A stretch of DNA of 64,000 nt from Liopterus haemorrhoidalis (lineage: Eukaryota > Arthropoda > Insecta > Coleoptera > Dytiscidae): positions 61,909,381 to 61,973,380 of the forward strand of contig OZ020611.1 in assembly GCA_963971575.1 (NCBI GenBank). Reading direction: 5' to 3'. The notes under the pieces were generated by a model. It saw only the letters and a list, made by a program, of their open reading frames with translations, ran no database searches and was not told where the DNA came from. A program made the position numbers and the translations under genes. Each line of letters begins with the position of its first letter. Position 1 is the first letter of the stretch. Positions 53,511-63,912 of the stretch are shown piece by piece.

Positions 53511-54423
53511 CGAGGGGTGATCAGAAAGTTTCTAGAAAGAGATAGAAAACATAATTTTTTAGGACAAAATTGTACTTTTTTATTTTTCTACATAGTCTCC
53601 ATTCAACTCTATACATTTAGTCCAACGCTTTTCAAGACCTTTTATTCCTTCAGAAAAATAAGAATTATCAATAGCTTCAACGACTTCAGTATTTGATGAG
53701 AATTTCTTTCCAGCTAAACATTTTTTGAGTTTTGGAAACAGAAAGAAATCGGAGGGAGTCAAATCTAGCGTGTACGATGCATGTTCGATTAATTCGAGTC
53801 GTAATTCATACAGTTTCGCCATAGCGGTTACCAATTTGTGAGAAGGTGCGTTATCTTGGTGAAGCAAGACGGTTTCTTTGCCAAATGAGGCCTTTTGAAT
53901 TTGAGTTCTTCGTTCAATCTGTGTAACAACGACGCATAATACTATTATTATTCATCCATATTCCAAATAGTGTATAAAAGTTGTTCCTCGAGAATTCCCG
54001 AAGACGGTAGCCATAACCTTACCAGCTGATAGCATTATCTTGACCTTCTTCGGAGTTGGTTCATCGCGTGCTATCCACTGTTTTGATTGTTCTTTAGTCT
54101 CCATGTAGTGGTGATGCATCCACGTTTCATCGACAGTTACAAAACATCGCAAACAATCTTTTGTATTTCGCTTGAATATGTCTACACATTGCTGATAAAT
54201 GGTCAATCGCATATGCTTTCGGTCGTTTGTTAGCAAACGCGGCACCCATCTTGCAGGAGCTTTGCCTTTCCAAATGTTAGTGTAAAATGCAATGTGCTCG
54301 GTCATATGAAATGGTTACTGCCTGTGCTATCTTTCGCAATTTTAGTCGGTGATCGTTCATCACGATTCGGTGAACTTTTCTAACCGTTTCTTCATTGGTA
54401 ATTATTTTCGGTCTGCCAGAACG
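53511..54423 (-). mobile_element. mariner element, 5'-truncated copy
   Basis: The 3' terminus CGAGGGGTGATCAGAAAGTT follows TA at 53509-53510. The homology ends near 54423 inside GRPKIITNEE, so the first part of the transposase and the 5' TIR are gone. Nearest relative is 3353-5617. Confidence 0.85.
53580..54423 (-). pseudogene. mariner transposase (DD34D), frameshifted and 5'-truncated
   Basis: It reads GRPKIITNEETVRKVHRIVM, SYDRAHCILH in one frame, then TDRKHMRLTIYQQCVDIFKR, CFVTVDETWMHHHYMETKEQ (first catalytic Asp), MLSAGKVMATVF, LHQDNAPSHKLVTAM (second Asp), and YTLDLTPSDFFLFPKLKKCL (third Asp). It ends ELNGDYVEK at 53580. The three catalytic sites can all be read but lie in different frames with lesions between. 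Confidence 0.88.
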
Positions 54424-55100
54424 TACCTAACTATAACCCGCTCAGGGCCACATATCTAAAAAAAAATTTGAAGTTCTGAGTTTTTAGTAATAACCATAGG
54501 GAAAGATGTTGCCTATATACGGAATTTAGTATTTATACAGTTCCCAAGTTGTCTTCCTGAAGATTATTTTGCGTAGCTAATAATAGTAAATATTTTTTAT
54601 CAATAAAATGTGTTTAGAAATTGATTCTTAACTCTTCAAAGTCCCTCCATTGTTCTTAAAGGGATGAAAACTATAATAGATTCTAAACTAGGCAACAAAC
54701 TACGAAAATAAAGAGTCCAAATATTGCACACTATATTAACACACAAAATACAATTATTTATAAATAAATCAGAGATTTTAATAAAAAAAATACAAAAAAA
54801 TAAATGTCTTGGAAGTACACACAACATAACAATCACATAGAAAACACGTAATGTTTTGAAACAGAACAAGATAACGCCCAGGGAAATAGACGATTAAAAT
54901 TCAATACTTTTTAGCGACAAGGTCATGCTATGATGATTTTCTCTATTATCTCTTTGCCTGATCATCAGCAAACAAGATAGAATGTATCTTCTTCTTCTTA
55001 GAGTGCCATGCTCGATGCTCTGAACTGACCCGTTCGTATTGAGCATATTCCGAGCGTTGGTCATTTCCCAGCATACAGTTGTGTTGTGTGTGTTGCCTGT
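54424..55100. other. no gene recognised
   Basis: A possible hAT-like CAGGGCCACATA word at 54451 has no partner. Otherwise AT-rich spacer. Confidence 0.45.
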
Positions 55101-55104
55101 GTAA

Positions 55105-55330
55105 CACAATCGTACGGGACCTACAATTTATTATCGTGGAATCCGAACCACTAATTATTTTGGGGAAATTTTACTAGGGCTTTTTACCTCGGTGGTTGTA
55201 CGATGCCTTCCGAGGGCGAAACGATCGGAAAAATGTAAGGTGTTTTTGTCGGTACCGGGAATGACCCTGGTCCGCCGCTCAGTAGTCCACACACTAACTG
55301 AGCCACGATCGTTCTCCATCCAATAATGTA
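55105..55330 (-). mobile_element. tRNA-derived SINE, minus strand
   Basis: On the minus strand a tRNA-like head has an A-box-like TGGCTCAGTTAGTGTG and a B-box-like GGGTCATTCCC, followed by a body CGGAAGGCATCGTACAACCA. The B box departs from GGTTCGANTCC, so the element is probably inactive. TSD not identified and the 3' boundary is uncertain. Confidence 0.55.
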
Positions 55331-55858
55331 TCTACTTAATCTAATTTGCATCGAAATACCTATTCCATTAACCACTTCAGATATTTAACGCATTACGTAA
55401 AACAATTTTTTAAAACGTAGATGTTTTCTTTAATATCTATTTCAAAAATTCAGAATTAACGAAGGTCTTGAAGCCACAAATAATTCAGCAGCTGTCAACT
55501 GCGGATCCGGGTTCGCTTATTATAAAAACTCATCGTCTGTTTCTACAAATTCACTTTCATTCACTCATTTAACACTGAGATCTTTTGTGCTATAAGAGAG
55601 TGTTGTTATGCAAGGCAGGTTTTCGCTTCTCCCAACCATGATTGCAAGTGTTAAAAAATTCTCATTAACATAGCTTTTTCTTAATAGCCGCTTACCACAC
55701 CCCTAGAATAGATTGATGGGATTTATAATTATTTTTTATCTTCTTTGTCTTTTGTATCATGGATATTAAAGGGAGGTTCATATTTAGATTGAATAGAAGC
55801 AACTGTCTTTTGTTTTTATTTTGATTCAACCAACTTTAATAAAGTCATTTTTATCAAT
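55331..55858. other. no gene recognised
   Basis: Spacer without supportable structure. Confidence 0.45.
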
Positions 55859-56389
55859 AACTAGCTGGAGTACACATACTTCGTACGGTTTTAGTGATTT
55901 ACATTTTTGCTGTAATATAAATGATGAGTGAGATATTTCAATTTCAACTAGAACACAAAAAAATTGATGTGAAGTATGAATTTTCACACATTTCAGGGTT
56001 TTGCAGGTATTTAGTAAGTGAATGATGATTATTTTGGATCCGAAAACAAATTTTATATTAACATATTTTTTTTGTTAATTTTAATTCGAACGCCTAATAC
56101 CATTATTTAGGTTTCTAAATATGTGCAGTATTTTTTTCTATATAGCAAGGTTCATTAAGAATTTTAAAAAATGCGCCTATGGCTTCCATTGGTTGTTATA
56201 AGTTCCGCCCCTCTGATTTCGTGTACATTGAAACAGAATTAAATTATAATTTTTACAATTTCCACTGGCTATTAAATTTACGCTTTTAAAAATTAACAGC
56301 AACATTTGCCAAAATATAACTAGAATTTTGAAAAAATAATTTAACCAATATAAAAATTAAAAAAAAAAAAAATAATAATATAGACTTTT

Positions 56390-56495
56390 CTCACAGGGTT
56401 CAGGATCCCTTTCGGATCGGGTTACTTGGGTGAAAAATCAGCGTCAAATACCACTAGACCAGCATACACGTTGCAGTGTGGCGTGTTACAAAGCT
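56390..56495 (-). other. tRNA-like segment inside copy d1
   Basis: The minus strand contains TGGTCTAGTGGTATTTGACG (A-box-like) and GGATCCTGAACCC (B-box-like) about 40 bp apart. It does not fold as a canonical tRNA by eye. Copy d2 has a different tRNA-like segment at the same position (63292-63390). Confidence 0.45.
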
Positions 56496-56935
56496 ATAAC
56501 TTGTGTACATTATTAGCCAAAAATCACAAAAAATGCGCTTTTTCCAAAAACCTAATCTGATCAAAAATTCCTGTTGAACTATTCCGGTTCACACCAATGT
56601 ACATTACTTAGAAATTTTTCAGATTTTTAGTTTAAACCATCTGGGCTACAGGGTGTGGGACAAAAAATTTTTTGCACAATTTTGGCAAAAATAATTTATT
56701 TTGCAAAAATAAAAATTTGATCGTTAATCCACGTACCAAGGGCTTTTATTTGATTCCATACTCAGAATTATAAAAAAATATTTTTTTTTTCGATGAGCAC
56801 ATATTTGTTTATATTTTTAGGGGGATATGTTTTTTAGATGTTTTAGTATTTTTCCTATATGCGGGTCAAAGAGTTGTATAAGCATGCCAAATTTCAACTC
56901 TCTAGGTTTAGCCGTTAGGCTACAATTTTTACCGA

Positions 56936-56936
<1 letters not shown>

Positions 56937-56983
<47 letters not shown>
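56937..56983. repeat. (GACA)n microsatellite of copy d1
   Basis: About 11 uninterrupted GACA units, located 50 bp before the element's 3' hairpin. Confidence 0.93.
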
Positions 56984-56984
<1 letters not shown>

Positions 56985-57040
56985 TGACAAAATGACGGTA
57001 TAAGGGTTTTTTGGTCATACCTACAAAACCCTAAAAATCG

Positions 57041-57800
57041 TGTTTTTATTCTAAAATATTCTTTTGTACATTTTTGATGTTAAGTAAATAATAAGTGAGA
57101 TACTTCGTTTATAGGTAGCCCTAACTATAGCTCCCCAAATATGTATCTTATTAAATAATGTATTTAACAGAGAAGAATAATTTCTTTTCTCATATTCATC
57201 TATGCAGTGAAGTGAATGATAAATGAGATATTTCAACTTTATAAGTAACACTCCCCCTGCCCTCTAAATAATCTTCTAATTAAAAACTGCATTGAAAGGA
57301 AAAAAAATCTTCATATTCATTTTGAACGCAAAGTAAATAATAAGTGAGATATTTCAAAATTTTAGTTTTAGGGCGAATTCCCATTAATTCCCAAACTATT
57401 CATTTAGTCCAAAAAGAATATACAACAAAAAATATTTGTTTTCTTATTATAAACAATTTTTGTTACGTTTTTTGCTGTTAAGTCAATAATAAAGGGGATA
57501 TTTGAAAAGTTTACCTTTAAGGTCCCCAAAAAAATTTATAGAAATAAAAGATTTGTTTTCTTATTATAAACTATTTTTGTCATGTATGATTTTGCTGTTA
57601 AGTCAATAATAAGCGACATAGTATATGTAGATAATAGATTTGGCTTGCCCCCCCCCCCGTATCTCCTAAAAAAATCATCTAATTGAAAAAATGCATTGAA
57701 CAAAAAATATTCGGTTTCTTACTATAAACAATTTTCTGCAGTCAAGAATAAGAGAGATAATTTAAGATTTTTAATTTACAGTTTTAAGTCCAAAACACCC
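57041..57800. repeat. degenerate tandem repeat, about 120-bp unit, Helitron interior
   Basis: Each of about six units carries GTTAAGTCAATAATAAG, GAGATATTTCAA, a C-rich CCCC stretch, ATTGAA..AAAAAATATT and TTCTTATTATAAACAATTTT. C-runs such as 57647-57658 lie within the units. Confidence 0.7.
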
Positions 57801-58019
57801 CCCCTAGAATCAAAGTTTTGAAATGCCTCATAGCCTATGTCCGAAACCTGGTTTTACTCTATCATCATACCAAATTACGTGAACATATGTCTATCCGTTT
57901 TTGCGTAAATTTTGAACAGACAGGTAGGCAGACAAACAGACGAAAAATAAAAAAAATAAGTTTTTACAAAAATTAAGAAAGAAAATATATATTTTTTTTT
58001 TTCGGAACAAACTGCTTTA

Positions 58020-59370
58020 TTGTTTTTCAAAATATTCGCCTTTAAGATTTATATAGTTTTGCATGTGTTCAAGCCAATCCTCGAAACATTTTTTCTCTGA
58101 AGTTGGTATCTCAAAAACATTATCGATAGGGTGACCAGATTTCAGTGAAGGGAAACCGGGACACAGGGGAAAAAAAAGAAGGTCCTTGTTTCCTCCCAGA
58201 TCCAAGTGAAGAGCAACAAAAAAAAGGTCCTCACCTCCCCAAATTTAAAGTGAAGAGCAAAAAAGAAAAAGGTCCTCACCTCTCAAATTCTAAGTGAAGA
58301 GCAAAAAAAAAAGGTCCTCACCTCCCCCAAATTCAAAGTGAAGAGCAAAAAGAGTCCTCATCTCAAAAACCGGGACAATCGGGCGTCCCGAGGACATTTT
58401 TCGGTACACCGGGACAATTGACCTAAAACCGGGACGGACTAGTTATCGAAGACTTTAACAGCTCCTTGAGGAGATGAAAATCGCTGTCCACACATCTTTG
58501 GTTTGACATTGGGAACAAAAAAAGTCGTTAGGTGATAAATCAGGTGATTACGGGCATTGAGACATTAATTCAATGTTTTTCTCCTTCAAATCATCAATTG
58601 TTTGAGGAGCTCGTATTGTCATGATGAAGAATGATGCGACGTTTTCGGTTGTTTTTCCTGATTTTGTTGATGACTTCTGGCAAACAAATTGTTGTATAAC
58701 ATTCAGCATTAACTATTCTCCGATCCTCTAAATAGTTGCGACATGTTCAGTACAACCGTAGAAACAAGCGATTATTTTCTTGGAAATGCTTCGTGAACGA
58801 ACAACTTTGGTGAGTTTCGATTCATCTTGGAAGACCCAAACAGTGGATTGTTGCTTAGTTTCCGGTTCATATGAATAAATCCAAGTTTCGTCACCTGTAA
58901 CGATGTTGTATACCGATTTTGCAGTGCCTAGATTGAACTTTTTTAGTATTCCCTTACACCAATCAACACGAGCCTTTTTTGAGCTTCGGTCAAATTATGC
59001 GGAAGCCAACGGGAAAAGATCTTTTTCAAAGTGAAATTTTCATGCAAATTCGAATGTATTGCTGTCTACAATATGCCAAAGGATGCCTCTATCGCACGGT
59101 AAGTCACATGCCGATCTTCTTCAATCATTTTGCGCACAGCATCGATGTTTTTTTGAATCACAACTGATTTTGGTCGACCTTCACGAGATTCACCACTGAG
59201 ACACGCACGACCACGACGAAATTCTGCAAACCAATCGTATAAAGTCTTTTCTGATGGTGCTTCATTACCAAAAGTTGAACGAAGCGAATCTATGCATTGT
59301 TGTTGAGTTAGGCCTTTACTAAAATAGTAAAAAATAATTCAACGAAAACCTTCACAAGTAATATCCATTT
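58020..59370 (-). pseudogene. mariner transposase, multiple frameshifts
   Basis: Readable parts include MDITCEGFR, KGLTQQQCIDSLRSTFGNEA, FAEFRRGRACLSGESREGRP, KSVVIQKNIDAVRKMIEEDR (helix-turn-helix), IVTGDETWIYSYEPETKQQS (first catalytic Asp), WVFQDESKLTKVVRSR, RIILHHDNTSSSNN in the second Asp region, and C-terminal LEHMQNYINLKGEYFEKQ. Lesions and the insertion make it inactive. Confidence 0.83.
58127..58442. mobile_element. 316-bp insertion with perfect 7-bp TSD and internal AAGGTCCTCACCTC units
   Basis: TTATCGA flanks both sides (58120-58126, 58443-58449), and the mariner at 33263 lacks the insert. The edges read TAGGGTGACCAGATTTCAG and ACCGGGACGGACTAG, with several CCGGGACA words. The middle has four units of about 50 bp (AAGTGAAGAGCAAAAAA, GGTCCTCACCTC). 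A hAT-related MITE is possible; the true class is unknown. Confidence 0.8.
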
Positions 59371-59736
59371 TTTCACAAACTTTTTTTTTAAACGCTCATT
59401 GTGAACTAACTAATCGGTCAATTTATAAGCTGCCACTGATTTCACAATAACAAATGTCAAATTTTACGAATATAGTAATGACACAATTGCCATCTAGTGG
59501 TCGTTTGTAAAAACATAAAAAGTAACCCTCGTAATACTTAATCTGAAACGTTCAGAAACCACATATGAGGCCGAAAAAAGCCAGAATAGCCTCCAATTTT
59601 ATTAATATAGATATATTTGGAAAGCTATGGGGTGAGCTAACCATAAACGAAGTATCTCACTTAACATCATATTAACTTAACATCAAAAATATATACAAAA
59701 AGTGGTTTAGAATACAGAAACGATTATTTTGTGATT

Positions 59737-59995
59737 CATGCACGCACCCAGGAATTTTTCTTAGGAGGTTTATCCAAAAAAAAAAAAAAAAAAAACTCCT
59801 CAATTTGTAAATACAAGTGACCAATAAAAAGGTCCTCACTTGTAATTTGACCCAAAAACCCATAACAACCATATGTTTTTGGTGCTCATTGGGGGGCTCA
59901 CCACTTATATTTTGACAAAAACACTTAAAAACCACGTGTTTTTCGAGCTCGGGAGGCGGGGCTCAAGATCGTCAGCTCCCCATGGTGCGCGCCTG
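59737..59995 (-). mobile_element. hAT-like MITE, 259 bp
   Basis: The left end CATGCACGCACCCAGGAATT and the inverted right end CAGGCGCGCACCATGGGGAG share CA.GC.CGCACC. The flanks TTGTGATT and TTGTGTAA agree in five of eight bases. Sister copy at 3020-3352. Contains an A-run at 59777-59794. Confidence 0.6.
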
Positions 59996-61034
59996 TTGTG
60001 TAATACTTGAAACTGATATATCTCACTTATAGCATATATAGCATATAGCATATTATAAAATTCAATTAAAAGTTGATCCTCCTATTTGGTTTTTAAATTA
60101 TCGCATGCAAAATAACTATTTCTAGTTGAAGGTTTGACGAAAGTCAAGGTCGGAAGGTGTATGTGTGTGTGCATGCGTGCGTTTCTGTGTGCGTGTTATA
60201 TGTAAAAGAAAGAGAATCTTTTTCATTTGATCATAGTATATATAATCGCATAAAATTTCAGAATCACCCATATTAATATCTTATAAATTAATATGAAATA
60301 CCCAGTAAAAGCAAATACAAATTGAAATCGATCTCTAATGAAAATAAACAAACGTTGTCTGGGTCTGTTATTTATACTGTCCGTAAACCGCAGTCTGTTC
60401 ATGACCGCTTCGTTCTCTATTTCCCGACCCAGACAAAACCCGTTGTGTGATGTTTACTATAATGATAGCGCAGCACATTTTTTTCTAATCTAAAATAACA
60501 ATCTGCCATTTGTGACGTCACGTGATCATTATTGACCTTGGCCTTTAAAATCCAGCACACTTTTATTTTCATGTTGTTTCCTTTCGATCACGTGGTCAAA
60601 ACTGCAATCAGAATCATCTCGAACATCTTCTTCTCCTCTCACTCTCTCGACTCCTTTCCCTTTTCAACACTTGCGAAAGTTATGGCTTGTTTTAGACACG
60701 CACACTTTAACAATATGATGGAAATTTTGTAACATTTGTTGAACGTGCGAAGAGTGTTAAGCATCTTATTTTGGATAACGTAAATTCTTTGCATAGATTC
60801 AATAATTGTTTATTGCTTTCGTTCAATGTGGCGTCAATATGCAGGACTGGCCTGCGAATTTGCAAATCTGTGTGCAAAATTTTACAACAATATGATGTAG
60901 AACTTATATTTTATTAAAATATTATAATTCTAATTACAGTTACGTACAGATGTCGAAGACAGAATAATAAATGGCAAATATCTCTTTTATTTGAAACGAT
61001 ACAACTTTGACCTTGTTATAAAAAAATAGACTAT
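59996..61034. other. no gene recognised; includes dispersed repeat copy 2 near 60375-60485
   Basis: A (TG)n-like stretch lies at 60160-60195. TTTCCCGACCCAGACAAAA at 60420 matches 53190. The frame at 60532-60732 has no recognisable motif. Confidence 0.45.
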
Positions 61035-61042
61035 AATCTATT

Positions 61043-62085
61043 CAGTGCCGCAACAAGGGTGGTGCGAGCGGTGCCGCCGCACCAGGCGCCGGATTCATAG
61101 GGGCGCCAAATGGCCATATTTCTTTTTTTATTATTATTATTTATTACGCAGTTTTAGTAAATTAAAGTTAATAAAACATTATTTGCGTTCTACAATAGGC
61201 CAAGATAGATTATCAAATTTAGATTTAATATCAACAGAAAATACTATAGCGCAGTCATTAAATTATGAAAACTTAATTAACGAAATCTCACAGTTAAAAG
61301 CCAGAAAAGTTCAATTTATTTAATTTTCTATTCCGTTTAAGTCGTAATATATTATTAAAATACCAAAATATTTATTATTTGTTGTTCAAATATCCCATTT
61401 TTTTTGTCATTAAATATATACTTCTTTATTTATTCTGTTATTTAATTATGTAATATAATATTTCTTTAGCCCTTTTATGTTTCCTTTTAGGTTTTTTTCA
61501 TTTTGTGTTTCATTGACCTAGAGTTTATATTTTGTCCCTTTTTATATTAGTTGATTATCATGATTTTTGAGTTTATCAAAAGATTTGTAATATAATTTGT
61601 AATATAATCGTTAATATTGCAATTTAAACCAAACCAAAGAAAAAGGTCAAAACTAAACCAAAAAATAATACCAACGAATGTTTTTTAATTTTTTTTTTAT
61701 AAATTTATTTAAAAAAAAAATGACTATAATATATATTTTTGCCTGTTTTTTTTCTTTACTGGTAATAAGATAGTTCCTTTATTAGGAATAAGTGTTCCTT
61801 TACTGGTGATTTTTATGAATAAAGTTAAGTTTGTAATTTTATTTCCACTTGAATCAAAATAAAACAATAAGATTTTAAGGATTCTTGATAAAATATGGTA
61901 AGTAAATATCTTAAATAACATTTTGCTGAAGAAAACAACGTAAGTAAATGTCTTAAACGTTCCCTTACTGATGCAGTCATCCTAACATAAAATTTTATAA
62001 ATTGCGTATGTAATTAGTGAGGGTGGGGGGGGGGGCGCCAAATAATTTTACGCACCAGGCGCCAATTTATGTTGTTGCGGCACTG
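61043..62085 (+). mobile_element. internally deleted hAT element, 1043 bp, perfect 8-bp TSD
   Basis: The left end CAGTGCCGCAACAAGG and the inverted right end CAGTGCCGCAACAACA both pass into GGCGCC-rich text. AATCTATT flanks both sides exactly (61035-61042, 62086-62093). A transposase C-terminus remains near the left end. Confidence 0.93.
61147..61323 (+). pseudogene. hAT transposase C-terminal dimerization domain
   Basis: The open stretch RSFSKLKLIKHYLRSTIGQD, then RLSNLDLISTENTIAQSLNY and ENLINEISQLKARKVQFI, ends at the stop 61321-61323. RSFSKLKLIK.YLRST..Q.RL..L..IS.E is the signature of the hAT C-terminal dimerization region of ZMYM1/MYM-like hAT proteins. The frame is continuous into the TIR because an internal deletion removed the BED finger and catalytic region. 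Confidence 0.85.
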
Positions 62086-62093
62086 AATCTATT

Positions 62094-62730
62094 ATAGACT
62101 TTAATGATAAGCTAATCAGACCAATTCTGTAACTCAGTTACTATGATCATAGGAACTAAATCTGTCACTATGAGCAAGGTCAGTTACTATCATGAATGAA
62201 AGTCATTATACTTTTTATAATATTTTATCTTGTAGTAACGTTACTACACAGTAAATTTTTACAGAATTGATCTGAATGGATCTATCGCACTAATCAAATA
62301 TTAGATACAATTAGAGTTGTACCAGATCACATAAATGCCCGATCCAGGGATGATACGGACAAATACGGATATGGATTATCTTGCATTCAAGTAGAAAAAC
62401 TTAAGTGAATTATGAAATTTTACACATTTAAGGAATTTGTAGTTATTTAATAAGTGTAAGAAGCCAACATAATACTGCATGTCTAGGAATATTTGTTCTA
62501 TAATCACATCAAAATCAACAGTTTTTTGATAATTCTTTTTTTATTCGCTATTTGAGTACCTACTAAGAGCTTCCATTTAATTTTCTTCAACAATAAAATA
62601 TATTTTTTTTTTAACATTTTAAGGTTTTATTTCTCTTTGATACCTTGAAAACAAAAAACTAAAGTAAATCAAACAATGTTTAATCACGACGTATAATAGT
62701 AGACTATTGAACATGGCATTACAGTGTAGA
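62094..62730. other. no gene; diverged 5' end of the (GACA)n repeat family at 62395-62470
   Basis: GAATTATGAAATTTTACACA and TTTAAGGAATTTGTAGTTAT parallel the start of copies d1 and d2. The rest shows no structure. Confidence 0.4.
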
Positions 62731-62731
62731 G

Positions 62732-62830
62732 CAGTGTTTTTTAACTGAAAACGTATCGCGGACCAGTTAAATATTTAATTTTCTACCGCGGTCCCCTAAA
62801 AATAAATGTACTATTAAATAAATCGTATAT
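62732..62830 (+). mobile_element. hAT left terminus, partner outside window
   Basis: CAGTGTTTTTTAACTGAAAA then TCGCGGACC and CCGCGGTCCCC is a typical hAT terminus with its internal short inverted repeat. The other end is not in the window. Confidence 0.45.
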
Positions 62831-63291
62831 GTAAACTCTACTTAGTACCTTAGTAATAAAAAATTGATGTGAAGTGTGAATTTTCACACATTTCAGGGTT
62901 TTGCAGGTATTTAGTAAGTGAATGATAATTATTTGGGGTGCCAAAACAAATTTTATGACAAAATATTTTTTTATGAATTTTAATTCGAATGCCTATTACC
63001 ATTATTTAAGTTTTTAAAGATGTGCAGTATTTTTTTTTTATATATCAAGGTTCATTAAGATTTTGAAAATTGCGCCTATGGCTTCCATTGGTTGTTTTTA
63101 GTCATAGCTCCTCCCCTTTGATTTCGTGTACATTCAAATATATAATTAAATTATAATTTCAACAATTTCCACTGGTTATTAAATTTACGCTATTAAAAAT
63201 TAAATGCAACAATTGCCAAAATATAATTAAAATTTTGAAAAAATAATTTAAACAATATAAAAATGCAAAAAATAAATAAAAAATAATATTG

Positions 63292-63390
63292 TCTCCTCAC
63301 GTAGGACTGGAACATGAGTCCGATTACGAATTCTTGGACAGAACGCAAGTATCTTAGCCACAGCACCAAGAAACACGTTACTGTTTAGCG
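63292..63390 (-). other. tRNA-like segment inside copy d2
   Basis: The minus strand carries GTGGCTAAGATACTTGCG (A-box-like) and TGTTCCAGTCCTA (B-box-like). It occupies the same place as the different tRNA-like segment of copy d1. Confidence 0.4.
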
Positions 63391-63854
63391 TATTATATAA
63401 CTATAAGTTGTCAACATTATTAGCAAAAAAACACAAAAAATGCTTTTTTTTCCAAAAACATAATCTGATCAAAAATTCCTGTTGAACTATTCCGGTTCAC
63501 ACCAATGTACATTACTTAGAATTTTTTCAGATTTTTAGTTTAAACCATCTGGGCTACAGGGTGTGGGACAAAATTTTTTTTGCACAATATTGGCAAAAAT
63601 TGCTTCAAAATAATTTATTTTGGAAAAATAAAAATTTGATCGTTAATCCACGTACCAAGGGCTTTCATTTGATACCCTACTCAGAATTAAAAAAAAATAT
63701 TTTTTTTTTCGATGAGCACATATTTGTTTATATTTTTAGGGGGATATGTTTTTTAGATGTTTTGGTATTTTTCCTATGTGCGGGTCAACGAGTTGTATAA
63801 GCATGCCAAATTTCAACTCTCTAGGTTTAGCCGTTCGGCTACAATTTTTACCGA

Positions 63855-63856
<2 letters not shown>

Positions 63857-63911
<55 letters not shown>
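63857..63911. repeat. (GACA)n microsatellite of copy d2
   Basis: About 13 uninterrupted GACA units. Confidence 0.93.

Positions 63912-63912
<1 letters not shown>

Larger units (their letters stand above)
55964..57037 (+). mobile_element. (GACA)n DINE-1/Helentron-like element, copy d1
   Basis: It shares with 62864-63964 a start at TTGATGTGAAGTATGAATTT, a 5' subterminal word TTTCAGGGTTTTGCAGGTAT (55991-56010), a (GACA)n tract (56937-56983) and a 3' hairpin whose right arm, ATACCTACAAAACCCTAAAA (57017-57036), is the inverse of the 5' word. It is inserted in an A-run of a Helitron; the Helitron copy at 9449 has AAAAAAAATCGT there (9541-9552), i.e. the empty site. Confidence 0.75.
57960..59531 (-). 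mobile_element. mariner element with a 316-bp nested insertion
   Basis: The 5' terminus, inverted CGAGGGTTACTTTTTATGTT, ends at 59531 next to TA (59532-59533). The 3' TIR is decayed near 57958 but recognisable (AAGTTTTTACAAAAATTAAG). Same family as 33263-34438. Interrupted by 58127-58442. Confidence 0.82.
55861..59611 (-). mobile_element. Helitron with internal tandem repeats, interrupted by a DINE-1-like repeat and a mariner
   Basis: On the minus strand it begins A|TCTATATTAATAAAATTGG (59611) and ends CCAGCTAG|T (55861). Next to the 3' end is TTTGCTGTAATATAAATGAT, as in the Helitron fragment at 9449. The interior comprises the GAGATATTTCAA tandem units (57041-57800). Insertions are 55964-57037 and about 57960-59531. 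No Rep/helicase gene. Confidence 0.62.

Noticed and set aside
56390..56495. Functional tRNA gene on the minus strand
   Set aside because: A- and B-box-like motifs are present, but no canonical acceptor and anticodon stems could be paired by eye; it lies in a repeat.
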